Program-made: the position numbers and the translations under genes
NCBI GenBank assembly: GCA_017303895.1
Contig: JAFLBF010000013.1
Span: forward strand, 1 to 64,000
Direction of reading: 5' to 3'
DNA: 64,000 nt
Origin: Bacteroidota bacterium
GTDB taxonomy: Bacteria > Bacteroidota > Bacteroidia > 2-12-FULL-35-15
Shown: positions 19,472-28,589 of the stretch, piece after piece
Layout: each line of letters begins with the position of its first letter
Numbering within the stretch: the stretch's first letter is position 1
Notes under the pieces: generated by a model
What the model was told of the DNA's origin: nothing
The model's input: the letters and a program-made list of their open reading frames with translations, nothing else
The model's database searches: none

Positions 19472-22400
19472 ATGAAATTTTCTCATTTACACGTACATAC
19501 TCAATTTTCACTATTAGATGGTGCTGCTGATGTTGCTTCTTTATATAAAAAAGCAGTGAACGATAATATGCCCGCTCTAGCGATCACCGACCATGGAAAC
19601 ATGTTCGGGGTGTTCAAATTTGTTGCTGAAGCCGGAAAACACAATACGCCCGATAATCCCAATAAAATTAAACCGATCGTTGGTTGCGAATTTTATGTGG
19701 TGGAGAACCGCCATAAACGTCAGTTTACTAAGGATGATAAGGATGTCCGTTATCATCAATTATTGCTGGCAAAAGATGCTGAAGGTTACAAAAACCTGGT
19801 AAAACTTTGCTCCTTGGGTTATATGGAAGGTTTGTACGGAAAGTATCCGCGTATCGATAAAGAACTCATTCTGCAATATCATAAAGGTTTGATCGCCACT
19901 ACTTGTTGTCTAGGAGCATCTGTGCCTCGTGCCATATTGAAAAAAGGAGAAGATGAAGGGGAAAAAGAATTCAAATGGTGGTTAGATATTTTTGGTGAAG
20001 ATTATTATGTGGAGCTTCAACGTCACAGCATTCCTGAACAAAACACAGTGAATGAAGTATTGTTGAAGTTTGCCAAGAAATACAATGTAAAGATCATTGC
20101 TTCCAACGATTCTCACTATGTGGATCAGGAAGATGCGAATGCACATGATATTTTATTGTGTATCAATACCGGTGAAAAGCAAAGTACACCAACCTTAAAA
20201 GAGTTTGACGATGAAGTTTCCATGAAAGGCAAACGTTTTGCTTTTTATAATGATCAGTTCTATTTCAAAACGACTCAGGAAATGAGTCAGTTGTTCAGCG
20301 ATATTCCTCAAGCCATCGATAATACGAATGAGATCGTAGATAAGATCACTCCATTAAAATTGAAGCAGGATATCATGCTTCCTAACTATCAGATCCCGGA
20401 AGGGTTTGCTACACAGGATGATTATTTACACCATTTAACCTATACAGGTGCAAAAGAACGTTATCGTGAATTGACTCCGGAAATTGAAGAACGATTGAAC
20501 TTTGAATTGTTCACCATCAAAACAATGGGTTTTGCGGGTTACTTCTTGATCGTTGCCGACTTTATCAGAGCCGGTCGTGATATTGGTGTGTTTGTGGGGC
20601 CGGGTCGTGGCTCCGCTGCCGGTTCTGCTGTTGCTTATTGTATTGGTATCACCAATATTGATCCTATTAAATACAATTTACTATTCGAGCGTTTCTTGAA
20701 TCCCGATCGTAAGTCGATGCCCGATATTGATACCGACTTCGATGATGAAGGTCGTCAAAAGGTGATTGATTATGTGGTGGATAAGTACGGCAAAAATCAG
20801 GTAGCACAAATTGTTACTTATGGTACCATGGCTGCTAAAATGAGTATCAAAGATGTGGCGCGTGTGCTGGATCTTGCCTTGCCTGACTCCAATGCATTGG
20901 CTAAGCTGGTGCCTGAAAAGCCGGGTATTGAATTGGAGCGCGTATTAACAGCGCCACTTACCGGTGAAAAAAGTTTAGAGGAAAAAGAAGGACTTGCAGG
21001 TGAAGATATAGAAAATGTAAAACGCTTGCGCGAGATCATGAATGGAAATGATCTGCAGGCTAAAGTGTTAAAAGAAGCATTGATCCTTGAAGGTTCCGTG
21101 CGAGGAACTGGTATCCATGCTGCTGGTATCATCATTGCTCCGAAAGATCTGACAGAGATCATTCCCGTTGCAACATCCAAAGAATCGGAATTGTTGATCA
21201 CACAGTATGATGGTAAAGTGATCGAAGATGCGGGTGTTATTAAGATGGACTTTTTAGGTCTTAAAACACTAACCATCCTACGTGATGCATTGCGTATGAT
21301 CAAACAAAATCATGGTGTTGACATTGTGATCGATGATATTCCTCTGGATGATCTTAAAACATTTGAACTTTACCAGCGTGGCGATACCAACGGTACTTTC
21401 CAGTTTGAAAGTGCCGGTATGCAAAAGTATCTGAAAGAATTGAAGCCCGATAAGTTTGCCGATCTGATCGCCATGAACGCCCTGTATCGTCCGGGTCCGA
21501 TCGAATACATTCCTAACTTCATTAAACGTAAACATGGTTTAGAACCTGTTGTGTATGACCTTCCGGAAATGGAAGAATACCTTTCCGATACTTATGGTAT
21601 TACTGTGTATCAGGAGCAGGTAATGTTGTTGTCGCAAAAGCTGGCAGGCTTTAGTAAAGGTGATGCCGATGTGTTGCGTAAAGCAATGGGTAAAAAAGAT
21701 AAAGCGACTCTTGATAAGATGAAGAGTAAGTTTATGGATGGTGCAACCGCCAAAGGCTTGCCTGCTGATAAATTGGAGAAGATCTGGACCGATTGGGAAA
21801 AGTTTGCACAGTACGCCTTCAATAAATCACATTCTACTTGCTATGCATTCGTTGCTTTCCAGACAGCTTATTTGAAAGCACATTATCCTGGAGAGTACAT
21901 GGCTTCTGTACTTACACACAACTTAAGTAATATCGATAAGATCACTTTCTTTATGGATGAGTGTAAGCGCATGGGCGTTTCTGTACTTGGACCGGATGTG
22001 AATGAAAGTTCATACCAGTTCAGTGTAAACAAAGCGGGACAGATACGTTTTGGAATGGGAGCGGTAAAAGGAGTAGGTGAGGCTGCTGTGATGTCTATCG
22101 TTGAAGAACGTGAAGCAAATGGGCCGTATAAAAGCATTTTTGACCTAGTAAGAAGAATAAACTTACGTGCAGCCAACAAAAAAACGTTTGAGAGTTTGGC
22201 CTATGCCGGTGGTTTCGATTCATTAGGTATTCCTCGTTCTACCTATTTCTATGCCGATGGAAATGATAATATTACTTTCCTTGAAAAAGCCATCCGTTAT
22301 GGAAATGGTCATCAGGATGGAGCAAATTCATCGCAAGTATCCTTGTTTGGTGAAGAGAGTGCTGTGGATATGCCCGAGCCGAACATTCCTGTTTGCGAAG

Positions 22401-23062
22401 CTTGGGGAAATCTGGAGCAATTGAAATATGAAAAAGATGTAGTAGGATTCTTTATTTCCGGACATCCTTTGGATTCTTACAAATTGGAGATCGACTTTTT
22501 CTGTTATCATACAGTGAGTGATCTGAAGAATATTGAAGAGAATAAAAATAAAGAATTGGTGGTTGGTGGTATTGTAACCAATGTTCATAATGGAATAACA
22601 AAGACCGGTAATCCATGGGGAAAGATCACCATCGAAGATTATAATGAATCCATCGATCTGGCTTTCTTTGGAGAGGATTACGTGAAATTCAAACAGTATA
22701 TGGTCAATGGACTATTCCTGTATGTAAAAGGAAAAGTGTCGGAGCGATTCCGTAATTCAGGCAACTGGGAATTTAAAGTATCGAGCATTCAGTTGCTTTC
22801 AGAGTTGAGAGATAAAATGGCGAGAAGCATAACGGTAAATGTTCCATTAAAAATGTTGAATGATGAATTCATTACCAAGTTCAATGAGATCATTACCGAG
22901 AATGAGAAGCTTCAGCCAAGAAATTGTTCACTGCGCTTTAAAGTGATCGATACCGATGAAAATGTGGCTATCGATCTGCCTTCCAAGCGGGTGAAGGTAA
23001 ATCCAACCAATGAATTTTTGGCGATGTTGAAGGAAAATAATCTGGATTTTAGATTGAATTAA
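19472..23062 (+). CDS. dnaE: DNA polymerase III alpha subunit
   Basis: 1196 residues, the usual DnaE length; main replicative polymerase catalytic subunit. The PHP domain starts at the N-terminus (HLHVHTQFSLLDGAAD, AITDHGNMFG). The palm catalytic aspartates are in PDIDTDFDDEG near residue 415. The helix-hairpin-helix region carries RFGMGAVKGVG, and an OB-fold (VGGIVTNVHNGITKTG) lies near residues 1030-1110. It is a single-copy core gene with its own 205-base upstream region, where no strong promoter could be fixed by eye. Confidence 0.98.
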   Translation: MKFSHLHVHTQFSLLDGAADVASLYKKAVNDNMPALAITDHGNMFGVFKFVAEAGKHNTPDNPNKIKPIVGCEFYVVENRHKRQFTKDDKDVRYHQLLLAKDAEGYKNLVKLCSLGYMEGLYGKYPRIDKELILQYHKGLIATTCCLGASVPRAILKKGEDEGEKEFKWWLDIFGEDYYVELQRHSIPEQNTVNEVLLKFAKKYNVKIIASNDSHYVDQEDANAHDILLCINTGEKQSTPTLKEFDDEVSMKGKRFAFYNDQFYFKTTQEMSQLFSDIPQAIDNTNEIVDKITPLKLKQDIMLPNYQIPEGFATQDDYLHHLTYTGAKERYRELTPEIEERLNFELFTIKTMGFAGYFLIVADFIRAGRDIGVFVGPGRGSAAGSAVAYCIGITNIDPIKYNLLFERFLNPDRKSMPDIDTDFDDEGRQKVIDYVVDKYGKNQVAQIVTYGTMAAKMSIKDVARVLDLALPDSNALAKLVPEKPGIELERVLTAPLTGEKSLEEKEGLAGEDIENVKRLREIMNGNDLQAKVLKEALILEGSVRGTGIHAAGIIIAPKDLTEIIPVATSKESELLITQYDGKVIEDAGVIKMDFLGLKTLTILRDALRMIKQNHGVDIVIDDIPLDDLKTFELYQRGDTNGTFQFESAGMQKYLKELKPDKFADLIAMNALYRPGPIEYIPNFIKRKHGLEPVVYDLPEMEEYLSDTYGITVYQEQVMLLSQKLAGFSKGDADVLRKAMGKKDKATLDKMKSKFMDGATAKGLPADKLEKIWTDWEKFAQYAFNKSHSTCYAFVAFQTAYLKAHYPGEYMASVLTHNLSNIDKITFFMDECKRMGVSVLGPDVNESSYQFSVNKAGQIRFGMGAVKGVGEAAVMSIVEEREANGPYKSIFDLVRRINLRAANKKTFESLAYAGGFDSLGIPRSTYFYADGNDNITFLEKAIRYGNGHQDGANSSQVSLFGEESAVDMPEPNIPVCEAWGNLEQLKYEKDVVGFFISGHPLDSYKLEIDFFCYHTVSDLKNIEENKNKELVVGGIVTNVHNGITKTGNPWGKITIEDYNESIDLAFFGEDYVKFKQYMVNGLFLYVKGKVSERFRNSGNWEFKVSSIQLLSELRDKMARSITVNVPLKMLNDEFITKFNEIITENEKLQPRNCSLRFKVIDTDENVAIDLPSKRVKVNPTNEFLAMLKENNLDFRLN

Positions 23063-23070
23063 GAACTGCA

Positions 23071-23979
23071 ATGATGATCCGATTCTTTTTCTTATGCTTA
23101 ATTATTTCACTCAGCTCCTGCAGCTTCAATAAAATGTTTTTGGTACCCTATAAAATGACGAATGAAACCAAGCAAGTTGAAATGCGAACAAAGCAAGGTG
23201 ATACCATCATTACTTATTTTACAGGGAACAATTACCAACCACTTATTACAAAAAATCGTATTCCTCTCGAAACCGACTATACCATTGAAAGTGTTGTTTT
23301 TACGAGTAAAAACGGAAATAAGCTAAATGGTTGGCTCATCAAACCAAAAAATGTAAAAGCCGATGTTACACTTTTACATTTTCATGGAAATGCTGCTAAC
23401 ATGCTCTACCAAGTTCAGGCAATAGCTCCATTAGCAAAAAAAGGATTTCAAATTTTTATGTTCGATTATAGTGGTTTTGGTTTTTCGGAAGGAAAAGCTA
23501 CCCGTGAAAATGTTCGTATAGATGCTAATTCAGCGCTTGATTACATTAAAAGTAGAGAAGATGCAAGAAATACCAAACTTGTAATTTATGGACAATCGTT
23601 GGGAGGACATTTATCAGCAGTTATAGCCAATGATAGACAGACAGAGATTGATGCATTGGTAATAGAAGGTGCGTTTTCATCTCATCATGATGTGGGTGCA
23701 TACATGGTTCGTAGAATGATGCTAATTGGTGGAATTGCACGCGTCTTTATGAAAGATGGTTATTCTGCAAAAAAATCAATAAAAAGCTATAAAAAGCCGT
23801 TGTTGGTGGTTCATAGTACAGAAGACGAAGTGATTCCTGAATACATGGGTAAACGTATTTTTAAAAAGGCAACAACCACTACTAAAGAGTTTTACGAGAT
23901 CAATAAATGCCATATTTGTGGCCCCATTTATTATACCGATGAGATAGCCGGTAAGATCAGAAAAATGCTGGGAACATAA
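23071..23979 (+). CDS. Alpha/beta hydrolase lipoprotein
   Basis: 302 residues starting 8 bases after dnaE. The N-terminus is a lipoprotein signal with lipobox LSSC (Cys near residue 17). The nucleophile elbow is GQSLGG, with the oxyanion region HFHGNAAN, the acid in HSTEDEVIPE, and the His probably in NKCHICGP near the C-terminus. The order matches the BAAT/Bem46-type serine hydrolases of unknown substrate. It is likely anchored in the inner or outer membrane, periplasmic side. Base usage is more AT-rich and ATA/ATT-rich than dnaE. Confidence 0.85.
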   Translation: MMIRFFFLCLIISLSSCSFNKMFLVPYKMTNETKQVEMRTKQGDTIITYFTGNNYQPLITKNRIPLETDYTIESVVFTSKNGNKLNGWLIKPKNVKADVTLLHFHGNAANMLYQVQAIAPLAKKGFQIFMFDYSGFGFSEGKATRENVRIDANSALDYIKSREDARNTKLVIYGQSLGGHLSAVIANDRQTEIDALVIEGAFSSHHDVGAYMVRRMMLIGGIARVFMKDGYSAKKSIKSYKKPLLVVHSTEDEVIPEYMGKRIFKKATTTTKEFYEINKCHICGPIYYTDEIAGKIRKMLGT

Positions 23980-23999
23980 GTCCATAAAATTTATTTCCT

Positions 24000-24033
24000 T
24001 TTGTCCTAACTACCTCCCAAAATACTATCTTTA
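24000..24033 (+). promoter_or_regulatory. Candidate promoter of the O-acylation operon
   Basis: TTTG (24000-24003), 22-base spacer, TATCTTTA (24026-24033), one mismatch from TAnnTTTG; 21 bases before the ATG at 24055. Confidence 0.4.
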
Positions 24034-24054
24034 TCGCCAATTTTAAATCTATTT

Positions 24055-25452
24055 ATGAATTCCCCTAACAAGCTGTCACAACCTTTTATAATGGTGCTGA
24101 GTGTTACCGTTATTTTGTTGCTTGTTTCATTGGTTCCAACCGAGTGGAATGTCATGGGAATTAAAACAAAAAAGGTGGAACCGCTGGCAGATATACTATC
24201 AAAAGCAGCACTCAAAAAAGCTCCTTTACCAAGTTTCATCGTAAACGATTCCATCATTGCAAAAGACAGTACAGCTGTAGCCAAACGTAAAGTAGATCCT
24301 GCCAATATCCTCGATTTTGAAAGTGATACAACATCAGCATTGGCTCATTTTTTTAATGCTTTGAATAAAACATTAAAAACAAAAAATAAAGCACGTATTG
24401 CTTATTTCGGAGATTCTATGATCGAAGGAGATCTCATCTCTCAGGATCTGCGCAGTAATATGCAAGATCATTTTGGTGGATATGGTGTTGGCTTTGTGCC
24501 GGTAACATCTATCGTTTCAGGTTTCAGAACAAGTGTGATTCATTCCTTTGGTGGTTGGACCACCTACAACCTTCTGGAGAATGCTCCCGCTAATCATACC
24601 TTGGGGATTTCCGGTTATTCTTTTGTGCCGGGTACTATGGGAAGTATTGATACAACGGATGTTAATAGTGGAAGCTGGGTAAAATATGTTGCAGCCAATA
24701 AAAAACACATCGATCAGTTTTATGAGATAAAGCTATTGTATGGAAAAAGTGCGGAAGGAAATGATGTGATCATTAATGGTAAACGCTATCCTTTGCATGG
24801 CACCAATTCTGTGAATCAGGTCTCTGTTCAAAGCACCAATCCGATGAAAGCCATTAATGCTAAATTTCAATGCAAAACCTCCATTGATGTTTTTGGGTTT
24901 AGCATGGAAAGTGATAGCGGTGTGTTTGTCGATAATTTTTCTTTCCGTGGAAATTCAGGTTTGCCGATTGCTAAAGTGACTCAGGCTGTTTACTCCGGAA
25001 CAAATGCGTGTTTGGACTACGATCTCATCATCCTTGAATATGGCTTGAATGCAGTTAGTCCGGAAGTAACCGATTTTTCATGGTATGAGCGTGGTATGAA
25101 TAATGTGATCAAACACATCAAAGCAAGTTTTCCGTATAGCAGTATCCTGTTAGTCAGTGTGGGCGATAAGAGTTATCGTAAAAATGGGGAATATATTACG
25201 GATCCGAGTGTTCCATTATTAGTGGCTGCACAAAAACGATTGGCAGAGAATAATAAGATCGCCTTTTGGAGTTTGTATGATGCCATGGGCGGTGAAGGTT
25301 CTATGGTAAAATGGGTGGAAGGCGATACAGCCTTTGCCAATAAAGATTATACGCACTTTAATTTTAAAGGAGCCCGTAAGGTGGGGAAGTTGATGTATGA
25401 TAAGTTGATGAGTGAATACAAGGATTATAATAAAGCACAAGCGAAGAAATGA
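24055..25452 (+). CDS. Membrane-anchored SGNH/GDSL-type protein (O-acylation cassette, first)
   Basis: 465 residues with one N-terminal transmembrane helix (about 12-30), then an extracytoplasmic domain. RIAYFGDSMIEGD is block I of SGNH hydrolases, and DYTHFNFKG near the C-terminus supplies the Asp-x-x-His pair, so the catalytic triad seems complete. Its stop overlaps the start of a second SGNH gene by 4 bases, with an MBOAT gene after that. By analogy with AlgJ/AlgX plus AlgI or PatB plus PatA, it probably transfers or removes acyl groups on a surface polysaccharide. Confidence 0.82.
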   Translation: MNSPNKLSQPFIMVLSVTVILLLVSLVPTEWNVMGIKTKKVEPLADILSKAALKKAPLPSFIVNDSIIAKDSTAVAKRKVDPANILDFESDTTSALAHFFNALNKTLKTKNKARIAYFGDSMIEGDLISQDLRSNMQDHFGGYGVGFVPVTSIVSGFRTSVIHSFGGWTTYNLLENAPANHTLGISGYSFVPGTMGSIDTTDVNSGSWVKYVAANKKHIDQFYEIKLLYGKSAEGNDVIINGKRYPLHGTNSVNQVSVQSTNPMKAINAKFQCKTSIDVFGFSMESDSGVFVDNFSFRGNSGLPIAKVTQAVYSGTNACLDYDLIILEYGLNAVSPEVTDFSWYERGMNNVIKHIKASFPYSSILLVSVGDKSYRKNGEYITDPSVPLLVAAQKRLAENNKIAFWSLYDAMGGEGSMVKWVEGDTAFANKDYTHFNFKGARKVGKLMYDKLMSEYKDYNKAQAKK

Positions 25453-26702
25453 TCAGATCAAGAACGATAGCATTTATTTTATTTTATACAGTTGTTGCTG
25501 CATTTGCTCAAACAGTGGATACCTCTGTTTATAAGCAATATGTTTTTATTAATAAGGAATTGAATCGCATTGAGAACGATAGTACTTCACTCAGTTCCTT
25601 GTATGAGAAGTTATATCAACTCGAACAAACGAAAAAGGGGAGAGTGAATATTGTTCACATTGGTGATTCACATATTCAAGCCGATCATTTTTCTGGAAGC
25701 ATCCGTCAGAAGATGCAACGTAAATTTGGTAATGCCGGTCGTGGTTTGATATTTCCTTATCGAGTAGCGAAGAGCAATGAACCTTCTTCTTATAAAACTA
25801 CCAGTCATTCTACCTGGGATTACAAGCGGAATGTATTTTATGATAAACCATTACCAATCGGTGTCAGTGGTTTTACAATTGAAAGCAGCGATTCTTTATC
25901 GGAGATCAATTTGTTGGTGAAGGATCAGCCGGGTTTGGGTTATGCATTTACCAAGTTCTCTTTGTTTCATGAAAAAGGCATCAATAATTATGATATCACC
26001 GTTTGTGATGATCTGAATTGTGAACTAAAGACCTTCCGCGCTAGCGATAGAACCAACAATCCATTTGTTTCTGTTGCATCATTTGACAAACCGATGCGTC
26101 AGATCATTTTGCGAAGCAAACGTACTGATACTGTCAATCAAAACGCAACACGTATCTATGGAATGTTATTGGAAAACGATTCATCCGGTGTGTTGTATAA
26201 CATGATCGGAGTGAATGGGGCAGAATATCGTCATTATAACATGTCGAAATATTTTAAGGATCAATTGAGCTATTTGAATTCCGATTTGGTGATCATTTCT
26301 ATGGGTACGAATGAAGCATTCTACGGTCGATTAGATAAAGATCTTTTCTATAAGAACATCGATTCATTGGTGATGAATATCAAAGCAGCCAATCCAAATA
26401 CTTCGGTATTGATCACCACTCCTGCTGATTCCTATAAAAGAGGCAGGAAGGGAAGAATCAAAAATCCGGATGTGAAAGTGGCAAAAGAAACGATCATTCA
26501 ATATTGCAAGGATCATAACATGGCGTATTGGGATCTGTACGAAGTAATGGGAGGCTACGGCTCCATGGGTAAATGGTATCTGGCTAAATTAACTGCAAAA
26601 GACAGGGTGCATTTTACCGGAAGAGGGTATCAGATCCATGGCGATTTGTTTTATTCTGCCTTTTTGAAAGGTTATGAAAACTATAAAAAGAACAGAAAAT
26701 AA
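25449..26702 (+). CDS. Exported SGNH/GDSL-type protein (O-acylation cassette, second)
   Basis: 417 residues with a signal peptide (residues 1-20, ending AFAQ). Block I is IVHIGDSHIQAD and the Asp-x-x-His is DRVHFTGRG. It is clearly related in layout to the preceding gene (same GDS and DxxH spacing, same MGG-GSM motif before the end), so the pair probably arose by duplication. Its start overlaps the previous stop (ATGA). It is followed 2 bases later by the MBOAT gene and is probably an acetyltransferase acting in the periplasm or at the surface. Confidence 0.84.
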   Translation: MIRSRTIAFILFYTVVAAFAQTVDTSVYKQYVFINKELNRIENDSTSLSSLYEKLYQLEQTKKGRVNIVHIGDSHIQADHFSGSIRQKMQRKFGNAGRGLIFPYRVAKSNEPSSYKTTSHSTWDYKRNVFYDKPLPIGVSGFTIESSDSLSEINLLVKDQPGLGYAFTKFSLFHEKGINNYDITVCDDLNCELKTFRASDRTNNPFVSVASFDKPMRQIILRSKRTDTVNQNATRIYGMLLENDSSGVLYNMIGVNGAEYRHYNMSKYFKDQLSYLNSDLVIISMGTNEAFYGRLDKDLFYKNIDSLVMNIKAANPNTSVLITTPADSYKRGRKGRIKNPDVKVAKETIIQYCKDHNMAYWDLYEVMGGYGSMGKWYLAKLTAKDRVHFTGRGYQIHGDLFYSAFLKGYENYKKNRK

Positions 26703-26704
26703 GA

Positions 26705-28192
26705 ATGTTTGATATAGATATAGATAAACTTCTGGGTCAGCTGACCTATAATGCAAAAGATCCTTTGCTGTTCAATAGCGGGTTCTTTCTGTTTTTCTTT
26801 TGTGTTTTTCTATTGGGGTATCAATTTCTGTATAAAAGAAAAGTAGCACGTGTTGTTTATTTTACACTGTTCTCTCTTTACTTCTTTTATAAAGCCTGTG
26901 GTTTTTATTTCTTATTTATTCTACTTTCTGCTGTGGTCGATTTTAACCTTTCCAATTGGTTATATAGAGCGCAGACTAAGAAGATGAAAAACTTTATACT
27001 GATCTTCAGTATTGTCATCAACCTGGGGTTGTTATTCTATTTTAAGTACACCAATTTTTTTATTGAGATCATCAACGACCTGAAATTAGGGGAGATCAAG
27101 CTTTTGAATTTGATCCTTCCTATCGGTATCTCTTTTTATACGTTCGAGAATTTAAGTTATACGATCGATGTGTATCGTGGGAAGTTCAAACCTGTTACCA
27201 GCTTTTTGGATTATTGTTTCTTTTTATCCTTTTTCCCGAAATTGGTGATGGGACCGATTGTTCGTGCTGCCGATTTTATTCCGCAGATCAGGAAAGATAT
27301 ATTCATCACCAATTCGGATATTTCACGCGGTTTGTACCTTATTTTGGGCGGTTTATTCAAAAAGGTGGTCATTTCCGATTATATCTATGTGAATTATGTG
27401 CAGTACATTTTTGATGATCCTTCGCGCCATTCAGGGATCGAATGTTTGATGGGCGTATATGGTTATGCCATGGTGATCTATTGCGACTTTTCCGGGTATT
27501 CCGATATGGCCATAGGGATGGCAAAATGGATGGGCTTCACCATCAATGATAATTTCGATTCTCCTTATCAATCATCCAGTATTACGGAGTTCTGGCGCAG
27601 ATGGCACATGTCGCTTTCGGCCTGGCTGAAAGATTACTTATACATTTCTTTGGGTGGCAACAGAGTAGGGAAGTTCCGCCAGTATCTAAACCTTATGATC
27701 ACTATGTTATTAGGTGGATTATGGCATGGTGCTTCCTTTAATTTTGTGGTATGGGGTGGAATGCATGGATTAGCTTTGGCGTTGGATAAGGTAAGAATGA
27801 GCATCTTCCCCGATGATCCTGCTTCTAAAGTGCGAAATTCCAAGCTGGCAAAAGTGATCGGGGTGATCATTACCTTTCATTTTGTTTGTTTTTGCTGGAT
27901 CTTCTTTAAAGCTTCCTCATTTGAAGATGCCGGAATTATCATTACTCAGATCTTCACCAATTTCAATGGAGCAGCTTGGCAACCAATGCTACAGGCTTAT
28001 GGAGTGGTATTTGCTGTGATGTTATTGGGATATATCATTCATTTTATTCCAAGATCCTATGAACATTTTTCGGAGATGATTTTGAGCAAGATCACTATTT
28101 TCGGACGAATTGCGGTTATTTTGGTGTTCATTTGGTTGGTGATACAGGTGAAACAATCCGATCAGGTAATGCCTATTTATCTTCAATTTTAG
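26705..28192 (+). CDS. MBOAT family O-acyltransferase (AlgI-like)
   Basis: 495 residues with about ten hydrophobic segments. MBOAT hallmarks are FYTFENLSYTIDVYRGK, MGPIVRAADFIPQI, TEFWRRWHMSLSAWLKDYLYI and LWHGASFNFVVWGGMHG, the last holding the invariant active-site His. AlgI-type MBOATs pass acetyl groups across the inner membrane to SGNH partners, here the two genes directly upstream. No polysaccharide synthase is in the window, so the acceptor is unknown. Confidence 0.93.
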   Translation: MFDIDIDKLLGQLTYNAKDPLLFNSGFFLFFFCVFLLGYQFLYKRKVARVVYFTLFSLYFFYKACGFYFLFILLSAVVDFNLSNWLYRAQTKKMKNFILIFSIVINLGLLFYFKYTNFFIEIINDLKLGEIKLLNLILPIGISFYTFENLSYTIDVYRGKFKPVTSFLDYCFFLSFFPKLVMGPIVRAADFIPQIRKDIFITNSDISRGLYLILGGLFKKVVISDYIYVNYVQYIFDDPSRHSGIECLMGVYGYAMVIYCDFSGYSDMAIGMAKWMGFTINDNFDSPYQSSSITEFWRRWHMSLSAWLKDYLYISLGGNRVGKFRQYLNLMITMLLGGLWHGASFNFVVWGGMHGLALALDKVRMSIFPDDPASKVRNSKLAKVIGVIITFHFVCFCWIFFKASSFEDAGIIITQIFTNFNGAAWQPMLQAYGVVFAVMLLGYIIHFIPRSYEHFSEMILSKITIFGRIAVILVFIWLVIQVKQSDQVMPIYLQF

Positions 28193-28208
28193 TTTTTTTT
28201 AGATATTT

Positions 28209-28240
28209 TTTGTCAGATCAAATAATTTTTCCGTTATTTG
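28209..28240 (+). promoter_or_regulatory. Candidate rpmB promoter
   Basis: TTTG (28209-28212), 20-base spacer, GTTATTTG (28233-28240). The -7 box lacks the leading TA, but the following CACTCCCAA closely matches the rpmG promoter start. Confidence 0.5.
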
Positions 28241-28283
28241 CACTCCCAAATTATAAAAAAGAACATTTTTAATACAGTATACG

Positions 28284-28523
28284 ATGTCAAAAGTTTGCGA
28301 AATCACAGGAAAAAAGGCTATTGTGGGTAACAATGTATCTCACTCTAACACTAAAACAAAACGTAAGTTCAACGTGAACTTAAAAGTTAAGAAATTCTAT
28401 TTACCTGAAGAAGATAAATGGATCACTTTGCGTATCTCTACTTCTGCATTACGTACGATCAATAAAAATGGTATCGCTGCAGTTGTGAAAGAAGCTCGCG
28501 AAAAAGGATTCTTGAAAAAATAA
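28284..28523 (+). CDS. rpmB: 50S ribosomal protein L28
   Basis: 79 residues. [21 protein letters not shown] and [15 protein letters not shown] are the standard L28 N-terminus, and it ends [11 protein letters not shown]. Length and sequence fit Bacteroidota L28. A hairpin terminator follows within 30 bases. rpmG and a DUF4295 gene, normally next to it in the phylum, follow after an intervening aminopeptidase gene. Confidence 0.97.
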   Translation: MSKVCEITGKKAIVGNNVSHSNTKTKRKFNVNLKVKKFYLPEEDKWITLRISTSALRTINKNGIAAVVKEAREKGFLKK

Positions 28524-28550
28524 TAGTATTTAATTATACTCTTTATAGAA

Positions 28551-28580
28551 AACGTTGCTACATTCGTAGTAACGTTTTTT
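28551..28580 (+). terminator. Intrinsic terminator after rpmB, 10 bases before pepP
   Basis: AACGTTGCTAC - loop ATTC - GTAGTAACGTT, 11 bp with one G-U pair, followed by TTTT. It ends 9 bases before the ATG of the next gene. Confidence 0.82.
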
Positions 28581-28589
28581 GTTTTTAAT

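Noticed and set aside
20818-21303. 161-codon minus-strand frame inside dnaE
   Set aside because: Lies opposite the conserved polymerase domain; no family resemblance, Ser/Arg-rich shadow.
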